DNA of 64,000 nucleotides, from assembly GCF_037890675.1 (NCBI RefSeq), contig NZ_CP149574.1:4254874-4318873 (forward strand), read 5' to 3'. The DNA comes from Methylovirgula sp. 4M-Z18 (GTDB taxonomy: Bacteria > Pseudomonadota > Alphaproteobacteria > Rhizobiales > Beijerinckiaceae). The position numbers and the translations under genes were made by a program. Below the pieces are notes generated by a model that saw nothing but the letters and a program-made list of their open reading frames with translations, had not been told where the DNA came from and made no database searches. Each line of letters starts with the position of its first letter. Position 1 is the first letter of the stretch. Shown here piece by piece: positions 18,161 to 26,685 of the stretch.

Positions 18161-18485
18161 CATATCGGATCATTTGCATACAAGCTCAAGGATTAGAGCA
18201 TCATGTCGATGGCCGGATCCCGATGAGAGACTTGTGTTGGAACTGGTTGCGGAGGCCTGCAATCACTGATGTCAACAGCAGCGTCAAGCATACAGATGTG
18301 TCAAGCATTAAGCCATTCTGCTGATGTATCGCAGAAGCCACGCGCAGTGACGAAATCGCAGCACTAATATATTCAATGATAGAGGCACAATACATCGTCC
18401 GATTATTGTGGTTCAAACGCGTGAGATTTTAACGCATTTGATTTGTCTGGGGAGCAACGTCTCTCCATCTGGGGTAGCAACGATT
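18161..18485. promoter_or_regulatory. Upstream region of autotransporter copy 2
   Basis: No gene is seen in these 325 bp. The segment 18320-18485 resembles 14155-14312 upstream of copy 1: both have a TGTATC/AAG-CACGC block, an ATTATTGTG block, and a GGGGA(A/G)CAACG stretch before the start. The promoter region therefore seems to have been duplicated with the gene. Individual promoter elements are not certain. Confidence 0.55.
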
Positions 18486-21400
18486 ATGCTCAAGAACAAT
18501 ATGAAGATGTTCCGGACCGCCTCGTTGGCGGCAGCGGCGGCTGCGCTTTGCCTGGAGGCGGCGCCGGTGCTGGCAGCCGGCGGTGCTGGGGGGCAGCCGA
18601 CCAACCCGGTACTGCACGGCGGCGCCGGTGGCAGTGACGGCAACGGCGGCAACGGCGCGCTCAACGACAGTACTCTCGGCAACGCTGGCGGTGGCAACGG
18701 CGGGTCGTCGAACGCCGCGGGCGCTACGAGGGGGTCCAGCGCCAGCACAGGCACGACCAGCGCGAGCACACCGGGCTTCGGCGGCACCCCTGGCACGGCC
18801 GGAGCCGGCGGTGCGGCGGGGGTCGGCGCTGGCGGTAACGGAGCAGCGGGTCAGAGCGAGACCGGCACGCCCGGAGCCTCCCCTGGCAATGGTTACGGCG
18901 GCGGCGGTGGCGGCGGTGCGCCTGGTTTCTCGTCAGCCACCCCCAACGTGTCCAACAACGCCGCGATCACTGGCGGCAGCGGTGGTGACGGCGGCGATGG
19001 ATACTGGGCCGCCGGTGGTGGCGGTGCGGGCGGCTACGGGGCCGTCGTGAGTTCTGGATTTGCAAATCAAAGCGGCGGCAATGTCACCGGTGGTAAGGGC
19101 GGCAATGGCGGTAACGCTGACTCACAGGGCGGCGGCGGCGGCAGCGGCGGTAACGGCGCCTATGTGAGCTTCAGCGCCGGCAACGGCACGATGAACAATG
19201 CTGGTAGCATCTCGGGGGGCGCCGGCGGCAATGGCGGTTCCGGCGGCATTCCTCCTCTTTTCGATCCGGCTCGCAGCAACGCCTCGGGCGGCGGCGGTGG
19301 CGGCGGCGGCGACGGCCTTACGCTGGCCGGCGGCGTTGCGACCGTGACCAACACCGGCCAGATCTCGGGCGGCGCAGGTGGAACCGGCGGTGCGGGCGGC
19401 GGCGGCGCGGGCGGCACGGGCGCTCCTGGCGGAGGCGGCGACGGCGGTATCGGTCTGTCCTCCTCCGGTGCAGGAGCCGCGATCACCAACAGCGGCGTGA
19501 TCGCCGGCGGAGGCGGCGGCACCGGCGGGGCCAACAATCGAGGTGGTGCAAACGGCGCCGATGGGGCTGGCGGCGTTGGAATCACCGGCTCGAACCTCAC
19601 CGTCACGAATTCCGGCACGATCAGCGGCGGCATCGGGGGCGATGGAGCCACTCGGGCGAATGCCATTACGTTTACGGGTGGCTCCAATAATCTGACTTTG
19701 GACGCCGGCTATGCCTTCAACGGCAATGTCGTTGCCGTGTCGGGGGGCTCGGACGTTCTGGCGCTCGGCGGGAATGCCAATGCGAGTTTCAACGTCTCCC
19801 AGATCGGCTCGACCGGAGAATTTCAGAATTTCGCGTCGTTCCAGAAGACCGGCAACAGCACATGGACTCTGACCGGGGCTCCCGGCTCCGGCCAATCCAC
19901 CTTGTGGACCATCGTCGCAGGCACTTTGGCGATTTCGTCCGACAGCAACTTGGGAACCAATAACGAGACGCTCACCTTCGACAATACCAGTGCACCGTCC
20001 GGCAGCGCCGCACCGACGTTGGAGACGACGGCGAATGTCACGACCAATCGCAATATCGTGCTGAGCGGCACAGGCGGCACGCTCGCGCCAGATGCTGGAA
20101 CAACTCTCACAGTCAACGGTGTCATCTCCGGTACGGGTGGCCTGACGCAAGCCGGTTCCGGCACGACGACCCTGACCGGCACCAACACGTTTACCGGCCA
20201 AACCACGGTCGATGCCGGCACGCTGCAAGTGGCGAGCAGCGGCGCACTTGCGGGGTCTGCGGTGGTCAACGGCGGCAGCCTCTTGAATGCGGGGACGGTG
20301 CAGGGCGTCACCGTCAATAGCGGCGGCACGTTCACACAAGTGAGCGGCAGCAGCGGTCCGGTGACGGCGAACGGCGGGAGCACGGTCAATGTCACCGGCG
20401 GATCGATCGCGGCCCCGGTCGCGTTGACGCTCGCCAGCGGCGGCACGGCCAGCACGATCACCATCTCCGGCGGCGCGTTCAAGTCGACGGCCGGTCCGGC
20501 CATTCTCGCCAATAGCGGCAATGCCAATATCACCCTGACCGGCGCGCCGGCCTTCAGCTTCAGCAACGGCGACCTGCTGCAATTGACCAATGGCAGCGAC
20601 GTCACCCTCACCGCGCAAGGCGCGACATTGAGCGGCGACATCGTGGCGGATGCGTCCAGCACCGGCCTCATCGATCTGAGCGCCGGCTCAACCTATACCG
20701 GCGCGATCGATCCGGTGGCGTTGACGATTGACAGCACCAGTCAATGGAACGTCACCGGCAATTCCTCGCTCACCACGCTGACCAATGCCGGCACGGTCGC
20801 CTATGCGGCCCCCTCCAACCCGCTCGACGCCTCGACCTATCACACCATCACGGTCGACAATTATATCGGCCAGGGCGGCAGGCTGCTGATGAACACCTAT
20901 CTCGGCGGCACGAGCAGCTTGAGCGATCAATTGATCATCAACGGCGGTACGGCCAGCGGCAATACCAACATCTACGTCACCAACACCGGCGGCCTCGGCG
21001 CGCAGACAAGCGGCAACGGCATTCTGCTCGTCTCGGCGATCAATGGCGCGACGACGGCAAGCAATGCCTTCGCGCTCGGCAGCCGCGTGGCGGCGGGCGC
21101 ATATGAATATACGCTGCACGACGTCAATTCGAGCTGGTACCTGGCGAGCCAGGCAACGCGTCCCGAAGTCCCCGTCGATATGGCGGTTCAGGGCGTTGCG
21201 AGCCGGCTCGGCCTTGCGACGCTCGGCACGCTCGACGACCGCACCGCGACCGCCAGCGATCAGCCAAGCGACGCGATCGTCATCCATCCCGCGGCGGCCG
21301 CGACGCATTACATCGCCTGCAAGGACAAAAAGGCGCATGACCCGCAAGGCCATCCCTATCGCTGCCCGGCGCCGGTCACACAGAAACCCGGACCGGTGAT

Positions 21401-22301
21401 CGCGGGGGCCGACGCCTTCGCGCATTTTGCCGGCTGGGGCCGCACCTTCGGCGAATGGGGTTCGGTGAAGGACAAGGGCTTCCCATCGTCCTACACGTAC
21501 GGTCTCGGCGGCTTCCAGGCCGGCCTCGATCTCTACCGCGACGACAAATCCTTCCTCGACGGCGGGCGTGATGTGGCCGGCTTCTATCTTGGCGCCGGGC
21601 GGATCGAGAGCGACATCCGCAGCGTCACGATCCCGAACGGGCTCGCCGGCCATACCAACATGAACGGCTATACGCTTGGCACCTATTGGACCCATTACGC
21701 GCCGCAGGGCTGGTACGCCGATGCGGTGCTGCAGGGCACGCGCTACACCGACGTGCATGCGGATTCGATGGGCACGATCCAGAACCAGGCGTTCAAGACG
21801 CAAGGCTGGGGCCTCTTGGCCTCGCTCGAAGGCGGCTACAAATTCGCGCTCGGCAACGGCTGGGCGATCACCCCGCAGGCGCAGGTGATCTACCAGCGCC
21901 TGAGCTTCGATGGCGGGCGCGACGCCTTCGGCCTGATCAGCTACCAGGACGTGAACAACGGCTACGGCCGGCTCGGGGTAAAGGTGAGCAAGGATTGGAC
22001 GACAGACTGGCACATGCCGGGCTCGAACCGTCCGGCGAGCTTCACGACCTGGGCGCGGGTGAATGTGTGGCAGGAACTCGGCGGTCAGGGCAAGACGACG
22101 TTCGCGACGCTGACGGGCGCGGATCCCGTCTCGCTGAAGAGCGATCTGGGCAAGACCTGGGGTGGGCTCAATCTGGGCATTGAGGGCCAATTGACGGAAA
22201 CGCTGTCGGCCTTCGCGGTGGGCGATTACAATTTCGCCCTCAACGACGGCGCCAAGGGCCACAGCCTGGGCGGCAAGGCCGGGTTCAAATGGGTGTGGTA
22301 A
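18486..22301 (+). CDS. Autotransporter (type Va) with glycine-rich PGRS-like passenger, copy 2
   Basis: A 1271-residue protein from ATG 18486; the frame is open to 18408, but this ATG directly precedes a clean signal peptide ending APVLAA. A glycine-rich block (GGAGGNGGSGG type, about residues 30-380) is followed by beta-helix repeats (GTTTLTGTNTFTGQTTV) and a unique stretch (encoded about 20230-20800) absent from copy 1. The C-terminal barrel is shared with copy 1: I count about nine differences over roughly 370 residues. It ends FKWVW. It probably acts in surface adhesion or aggregation. Its terminator hairpin is the same as that of copy 1. Confidence 0.92.
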   Translation: MLKNNMKMFRTASLAAAAAALCLEAAPVLAAGGAGGQPTNPVLHGGAGGSDGNGGNGALNDSTLGNAGGGNGGSSNAAGATRGSSASTGTTSASTPGFGGTPGTAGAGGAAGVGAGGNGAAGQSETGTPGASPGNGYGGGGGGGAPGFSSATPNVSNNAAITGGSGGDGGDGYWAAGGGGAGGYGAVVSSGFANQSGGNVTGGKGGNGGNADSQGGGGGSGGNGAYVSFSAGNGTMNNAGSISGGAGGNGGSGGIPPLFDPARSNASGGGGGGGGDGLTLAGGVATVTNTGQISGGAGGTGGAGGGGAGGTGAPGGGGDGGIGLSSSGAGAAITNSGVIAGGGGGTGGANNRGGANGADGAGGVGITGSNLTVTNSGTISGGIGGDGATRANAITFTGGSNNLTLDAGYAFNGNVVAVSGGSDVLALGGNANASFNVSQIGSTGEFQNFASFQKTGNSTWTLTGAPGSGQSTLWTIVAGTLAISSDSNLGTNNETLTFDNTSAPSGSAAPTLETTANVTTNRNIVLSGTGGTLAPDAGTTLTVNGVISGTGGLTQAGSGTTTLTGTNTFTGQTTVDAGTLQVASSGALAGSAVVNGGSLLNAGTVQGVTVNSGGTFTQVSGSSGPVTANGGSTVNVTGGSIAAPVALTLASGGTASTITISGGAFKSTAGPAILANSGNANITLTGAPAFSFSNGDLLQLTNGSDVTLTAQGATLSGDIVADASSTGLIDLSAGSTYTGAIDPVALTIDSTSQWNVTGNSSLTTLTNAGTVAYAAPSNPLDASTYHTITVDNYIGQGGRLLMNTYLGGTSSLSDQLIINGGTASGNTNIYVTNTGGLGAQTSGNGILLVSAINGATTASNAFALGSRVAAGAYEYTLHDVNSSWYLASQATRPEVPVDMAVQGVASRLGLATLGTLDDRTATASDQPSDAIVIHPAAAATHYIACKDKKAHDPQGHPYRCPAPVTQKPGPVIAGADAFAHFAGWGRTFGEWGSVKDKGFPSSYTYGLGGFQAGLDLYRDDKSFLDGGRDVAGFYLGAGRIESDIRSVTIPNGLAGHTNMNGYTLGTYWTHYAPQGWYADAVLQGTRYTDVHADSMGTIQNQAFKTQGWGLLASLEGGYKFALGNGWAITPQAQVIYQRLSFDGGRDAFGLISYQDVNNGYGRLGVKVSKDWTTDWHMPGSNRPASFTTWARVNVWQELGGQGKTTFATLTGADPVSLKSDLGKTWGGLNLGIEGQLTETLSAFAVGDYNFALNDGAKGHSLGGKAGFKWVW

Positions 22302-22366
22302 CGGGTATCGCGTGATCCGCTGCACAGATTCTAAACAATATGCCCGCCGATTGGCGGGCATTTTTT
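20858..22366 (+). repeat. Long duplicated segment, copy B (autotransporter 3' third plus terminator)
   Basis: Partner of 16655-18160, including the post-stop sequence GATCCGCTGCACAGATTC and the terminator hairpin. Homology stops just after the T run, which marks the duplication or conversion boundary. Confidence 0.9.
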
Positions 22367-22367
22367 T
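22340..22367 (+). terminator. Rho-independent terminator of autotransporter copy 2
   Basis: ATGCCCGCC-GATT-GGCGGGCAT followed by seven T in the same orientation, matching the hairpin of copy 1. Confidence 0.95.
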
Positions 22368-22528
22368 GACTTTGTCATGTAAGAATTTTGTTGCCATGCA
22401 AAGATATTTTGAAGCCCAAGATCAAAAACCTTTGCTAAGCTACCCGTAGCGGCCGCGGGTGACGATTGGGCGTAGGCTGCGCCGCAAGCAGTTCGAGTGA
22501 ACATAATGCATAGTGGGGAATGCGGATC

Positions 22529-23248
22529 ATGAGCGAGAGTTACAGCCAGATGAGTGTACCACCGCACATCTTGCCGGGCCGATTGGTCGAAGGCTACCAA
22601 GTCTTCCTAGGAGCCCATCTGCCGACCGAGCAGAAGCGTTACCACGACCTATCGGTGCACGGCCAAAAACCCGAAGTTCTCGTCATTGGCTGTTCCGACA
22701 GCCGCGTGTCGCCCGAGGTGATTTTCGACACGAAGCCCGGCGAGATTTTCGTGTTGCGCAACGTCGCCAATCTCGTCCCGCCCTATCGGCCCAACAACGA
22801 TTATCATGGGACCTCGTCGGCGCTGGAATTTGCGGTGATGGGCTTGCGGGTCGCGCATATCGTCGTTTTGGGCCACGCCCAATGCGGCGGGGTCAAGACC
22901 TATGCCGAAGGCGAAAAAGACCCTTACAAGCCTCCGCTTTCGGCTGGCGACTTCATCGGCAGCTGGATCCGCCTGATCGCCCCCGCGGCGGAACGTCTCG
23001 GGCCGCCGAGCGAACCTTTCAGCGACTATACCGAACGGTTGTCGCTGGAATCGATCATCCAAAGTCTTGCCAATCTGCGCACGTTCCCCTGGATCGAAAA
23101 TCTGGAGCAGCGCGGACTCCTGCGGCTGCACGGCGCCTATTTCAGTATTGCGAACGGCAAATTGCTGGCGCTGGACGAAGTGCATCGGAAATTCGTCCCG
23201 ATCGGAGAACAGCAGCATTCTGCCGCCCTGCAGGACCCCCGTTTTTAA
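22529..23248 (+). CDS. Beta-carbonic anhydrase
   Basis: A 239-residue cytoplasmic zinc enzyme that interconverts CO2 and bicarbonate. Zinc ligands are visible as the Cys in GCSDSRVSPE and the His and Cys in LGHAQCGGVKTYAEG; the Asp-Arg dyad of CSDSR is kept. The usual structural segments follow (FVLRNVANLVPPY, SALEFAVMGL). ATG 22529 has GGGG at proper distance; the in-frame ATG 22520 lies too close to it. It stands alone between the autotransporter terminator and the DUF1275 gene 126 bp downstream. Confidence 0.95.
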   Translation: MSESYSQMSVPPHILPGRLVEGYQVFLGAHLPTEQKRYHDLSVHGQKPEVLVIGCSDSRVSPEVIFDTKPGEIFVLRNVANLVPPYRPNNDYHGTSSALEFAVMGLRVAHIVVLGHAQCGGVKTYAEGEKDPYKPPLSAGDFIGSWIRLIAPAAERLGPPSEPFSDYTERLSLESIIQSLANLRTFPWIENLEQRGLLRLHGAYFSIANGKLLALDEVHRKFVPIGEQQHSAALQDPRF

Positions 23249-23374
23249 ACGGAGTCTTGGCCCGAGCGATTTTCCGAACCAAAGGCCGTGAGAACTTGGC
23301 GCATTGTGACGGCCCGCTCGAGAGGCGATCGCATGTGTCACATCGGCAACCTCGTGAATGAATGAGCGAGACGT

Positions 23375-24157
23375 ATGACCAACGACAACTCCCCGTCGCT
23401 CCGGACCCAGTTGGGCGATTATTTTCGCCAGCTCGCCGGCCGCCAGCGCAGCGACTCCGCCGATCGCGCTTTGGCGCTTCTGCTCACTCTCGTTGCCGGC
23501 GCCGCGAATACGAGCGGCTTTCTGGCGCTCGAACAATACACGTCACACATGTCCGGGGTGGTGTCGTCCATCGCCGGCCGTCTCGTCGCCGGAGATTTTA
23601 TGCTGCTGCTGACAGCCTCTCTGGCCTTTGCCGCCTTCGTCGGCGGTGCCGGAGCGTCCGCGATTGTCGTCCTGTGGGCGCGACGCCGGGCCTGGCAAAG
23701 CGAATATGCGCTTCCCCTTCTGATCGAGGCGGCGCTGCTCGTAGGGTTTAGTTTCGTGGGAGAGTATTTGGCGGACGAAGGCGAAGTTTACGCCATTTTC
23801 GCCATCATGTTCCTGAGCTTCAATATGGGATTGCAGAACGGCATTATCACCACGCTGTCAAGAGCGCGCTTCCGCGCGACCCACATTACCGGCCTTGTCA
23901 CCGATCTCGGGATCGAATGCGGGAAAGCGCTCTATCCCAACGGTAAGATCGGGCCGTCCGACCCTGATTTCATCCGCGCCGATGCCGAGAAGCTCAAATT
24001 GGTCGGTTCCTTGATCGGCATGTTCTTTATTGGCGGCGTCTGCGGAGCATTCGGTTTCGACCTCATCGGCTTTACCGTCATGCTGATTCTCGCCGCGCTG
24101 CTTGTCGCAATCGCCCTCGCCCCGGTGTGGGACGATCTCATGGCAAAACGGGCGTGA
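23375..24157 (+). CDS. DUF1275 (YoaK-like) integral membrane protein
   Basis: A 260-residue protein with about six membrane helices and the family segments LTLVAGAANTSGFLALEQYT and FNMGLQNGIITTLSRARFRA. DUF1275 members are conserved inner-membrane proteins of unknown, possibly transport-related, function. The final codons (AKRA, stop) belong to a short sequence that recurs at about 26640 and 28215 in the neighbouring repeat array, so this gene's 3' end marks the left boundary of that array. Confidence 0.85.
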   Translation: MTNDNSPSLRTQLGDYFRQLAGRQRSDSADRALALLLTLVAGAANTSGFLALEQYTSHMSGVVSSIAGRLVAGDFMLLLTASLAFAAFVGGAGASAIVVLWARRRAWQSEYALPLLIEAALLVGFSFVGEYLADEGEVYAIFAIMFLSFNMGLQNGIITTLSRARFRATHITGLVTDLGIECGKALYPNGKIGPSDPDFIRADAEKLKLVGSLIGMFFIGGVCGAFGFDLIGFTVMLILAALLVAIALAPVWDDLMAKRA

Positions 24158-24190
24158 GAGCGGCGTCGAAGACCATTTCATGACGACCTT

Positions 24191-24403
24191 CTAGGCCGGC
24201 GGCGTAAGCTTGAATATCGCTTGATCCGGCGTTGCCCCCGCGACGCGCGTTGTAAGCTTTACGATGTCCGTGCCGGAAGGCCCATGCGTAGCCGTTGCTC
24301 CTCGGGGGCAGCGGCCATGGCGACGGGTCATTTTGTTTGCCCGTGCATGTTTCATCGATGAATGGCAAACGATTGGAAGCGAGATCGAGCCGTCCAGTTG
24401 CAT
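24191..24403 (-). pseudogene. 3' remnant of a third GT-C-like paralogue
   Basis: The end of this frame, VAGATPDQAIFKLTPPA, lines up with the C-termini of the two intact paralogues (AGATPGYAVFRLTSPP and TGATPDYAVFRLTPPP). The DNA around its stop codon also matches theirs. Everything upstream of the last 25 residues or so is unrelated. The matching 5' remnant lies at 26536-26645. Confidence 0.65.
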
Positions 24404-24404
24404 A

Positions 24405-26207
24405 TTATCCTTGGCAAAGGGACGGCAGCACGCTTTCTCCCCATAAGACGTGTGAGGGCAAACTGGTCTCGGCAGGCCCCTGTTTCAAATCAATAAATCT
24501 TCCGACATGGCCAGGGCGAATGATTCGATCCCGTAGTAAAAATACTCTCCGACCATGACCGGACTCAAACTCAATGCGGGGAGGATTCGGCGATCCTCCC
24601 TCATAACCAATCCAATCGACTGAACCAGCGTTTCTCACATCAAACGTCTGGTTCGAACCCGAAATCGACACGATGCAGGCAGCCGAATTCTGTGTGGCCG
24701 CGGGCGTCGCCCAAAACTGCGGCGCACGAAATATCTTGCTGTAAATTGAAATATAGGAGCGTGTTAGATCTGAATCATGCCAATTTCGATATATCAATTC
24801 ATTTCCTCTGACATTTATCACATCATCTCCGCTGATATTGAACACGTCAAATTGATGCCCGGCAGGACCGGACGCGCCGTAAACCATAGCGAATTGATTG
24901 CAGACGCCTATGAGGCCCAATAGGACGAACGCGATTTTGACAATTCGATAATGCGTGCGTTCGCTCACGATCGCTGCCAGCAAGATGAAAACGGGCATGG
25001 CATCCGTCATGAACCGGGCACCATGCGCCCAGCCTGCCCACCACATTTGATAAAATGAATATAGAACAATCAGCGCGGCAACCGAAATATACCACCCCCA
25101 CAGAACAAGTATAACATGCGAGGTCGATCGCCTACCCAGGGCATTTTCCATTCTTTCAGACTCGGAGAATTGCTCAAAGTTTTTGTTTTGTCGCGTTTTC
25201 TTAACCCAAACGTTGCGCAACTTTGCTGGAACACGCTCTAAAAGCGGCCATCCTATAATACCCAATGCAGCAACCGGGGTTATTATCAGAAGTCCACGAC
25301 TGGCACTCCACATTAGACCAGAGAAACTGGTCTCAAACTGTTCGAGGCTTAGGGTGAAGCTGACCATTCCCAGCTCGCGAAGCCTAGCGTATCCACCTAG
25401 AAAACTGCCAAATAGGGAATAATTCCAGAAGAACCCTGAAAGTCCAGCCACCAAACCTGCTGTCGCTGTAATGTAAGCAGATTTTGTCATGAAGCCACGT
25501 CTTTCCGTCCACGACCATGTCAATATTGGCAATATCCATATTACATTGCTGAGCCTGATCCAAATCAACAGGCCAATAATTAGAAATAGCGCGTAAATTC
25601 TAAACAGAAAAAACCGATTTGTATCGGCTTTAATAGGTTGAGTCGTAGTAATATATATCAAGATGATACAAAGAAGCTCTATCGGATCGTGCTGCCAATT
25701 CGATTGGGAGGCCGTAACAAAGTGATTTGTACCAAAGGCAAAAAAAACCGAAGCCAAAACGGCCCAGGCAGTTCTTTTTAAAATTCCAGATACAGTAAAA
25801 AAATAAATCAATACGGTAAGAGAAGCCAGAGCCGCGCTGGAAAATTTATCACTATGCAACCGACAATTCTCAAACATTTCCGAAAAAACCGGCGCCTTGC
25901 AGCTCCCATCGAGGAAATAGTAAAGAAAATTGAATGGGAAAAAAAATAATTGGGGCAGCAAAGGATATGTTGAGCCGATATGGCCCGATGTTGTAGGAGC
26001 AAAAAAATAATAGTCTACCGGATAGTACGAACCATGAGTTGCAGCATCAAAAAATATCGTTCCGTTCTGGATTATATTTGCAGAAAATATTGAGGAATCA
26101 TATGTATCGCCAGACCATATCGGCACGCCGTTCGACATATAAATAAGAAAAATCGCAATATACGTCAAAAAAATACAAACGAACCGCAACAGTGTGTTCG
26201 TTTTCAC
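24405..26207 (-). CDS. AT-rich multi-spanning membrane protein, GT-C glycosyltransferase-like
   Basis: A 600-residue protein with about ten hydrophobic segments. An early loop carries acidic residues (IWSGDTYDSSIFSAN), as in GT-C enzymes that use polyprenyl-phosphate sugars at the periplasmic face. A soluble C-terminal tail of roughly 130 residues follows the last helix. Base composition is clearly more AT-rich than the surroundings, and codon use is different, which suggests recent acquisition. A palindromic repeat at 25138-25200 is translated in frame between two membrane domains (NKNFEQFSESERMENAL). It sits inside the split third paralogue. Precise activity is unknown. Confidence 0.7.
   Translation of the reverse strand: MKTNTLLRFVCIFLTYIAIFLIYMSNGVPIWSGDTYDSSIFSANIIQNGTIFFDAATHGSYYPVDYYFFAPTTSGHIGSTYPLLPQLFFFPFNFLYYFLDGSCKAPVFSEMFENCRLHSDKFSSAALASLTVLIYFFTVSGILKRTAWAVLASVFFAFGTNHFVTASQSNWQHDPIELLCIILIYITTTQPIKADTNRFFLFRIYALFLIIGLLIWIRLSNVIWILPILTWSWTERRGFMTKSAYITATAGLVAGLSGFFWNYSLFGSFLGGYARLRELGMVSFTLSLEQFETSFSGLMWSASRGLLIITPVAALGIIGWPLLERVPAKLRNVWVKKTRQNKNFEQFSESERMENALGRRSTSHVILVLWGWYISVAALIVLYSFYQMWWAGWAHGARFMTDAMPVFILLAAIVSERTHYRIVKIAFVLLGLIGVCNQFAMVYGASGPAGHQFDVFNISGDDVINVRGNELIYRNWHDSDLTRSYISIYSKIFRAPQFWATPAATQNSAACIVSISGSNQTFDVRNAGSVDWIGYEGGSPNPPRIEFESGHGRRVFLLRDRIIRPGHVGRFIDLKQGPAETSLPSHVLWGESVLPSLCQG
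25138..25200. repeat. Interspersed palindromic element, in-frame copy
   Basis: About 62 bp resembling 30268-30329: an imperfect inverted repeat built on GCATTTTCC and its complement, followed by AAGTTTTTGTTTTGTCGC. Here it lies within a coding sequence and keeps the frame open. Similar elements are scattered in related alphaproteobacteria as far as I recall. Confidence 0.75.
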
Positions 26208-26277
26208 TACAACGAATCCTTTCTCTCGCCAAAAACTCGACGAGGATTAATTTCCCACCTGCCAGAATATTTTTGGG

Positions 26278-26517
26278 CTAACTGCGACTATTCAGTGTAC
26301 CCCAAAAAGCATGGATCACGAGTGCAAGAGGGTCAGCGCATGGATCGTTGCGAATTATGGGGTATTGATATGCTTTGATCAATCGGATTGTTTCGGGATA
26401 GGCCCGCTCCACGACGATGCCGCGAATGTCGATCACTCCGATGAACCGCAGCCAAGTTTCCGCATAAGCACGCTGGAAGTCGCAGCTTTCGACGGGAGTC
26501 CAACAGTCGCGGCCCAT
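26278..26517 (-). CDS. Hypothetical protein or gene fragment
   Basis: A 79-residue frame with protein-like content (CDFQRAYAETWLRFIGVIDI, then RNDPCADPLALVIHAFWG) but no family that I recognise. It lacks a clear ribosome site and sits between the AT-rich membrane protein gene and the 5' remnant of the third GT paralogue. It is probably part of the same acquired or scrambled segment. It could equally be a degraded end of a larger gene. Confidence 0.3.
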   Translation of the reverse strand: MGRDCWTPVESCDFQRAYAETWLRFIGVIDIRGIVVERAYPETIRLIKAYQYPIIRNDPCADPLALVIHAFWGTLNSRS

Positions 26518-26535
26518 CGTCAGAGCATCCGTACG

Positions 26536-26645
26536 AACGAATAACTGGTTCCGTGTCGGTCAATATTGCCGAGCGCCCCCCGTTTCGCCCATATGCGCCC
26601 CATCTTTTGCGTAGGAATACCAATTGCGGCTAGTCGGCAAAAAAG
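26536..26645 (-). pseudogene. 5' remnant of a third GT-C-like paralogue
   Basis: Read on the minus strand, this DNA encodes GIPTQKMG and, in an adjacent frame, RSAILTDTEPVIRSYG, the N-terminal leader of both intact paralogues. Identity with 28095-28210 stops abruptly near 26536. A one-base insertion (a run of six C) breaks the frame. With 24191-24403 it brackets the acquired segment. Confidence 0.65.
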
Positions 26646-26685
26646 GGCGTGAGAGCAGCACCGAAGACTATCACATGATGGGCTT

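Noticed and set aside
16518-18179. 553-residue minus-strand open frame opposite autotransporter 1, with similar frames at 19122-20618 and 20688-22397
   Set aside because: Arg/Ala/Gly-rich shadow of a GC-rich coding sequence on the other strand. The frames resemble each other only because the autotransporter 3' ends are duplicated.
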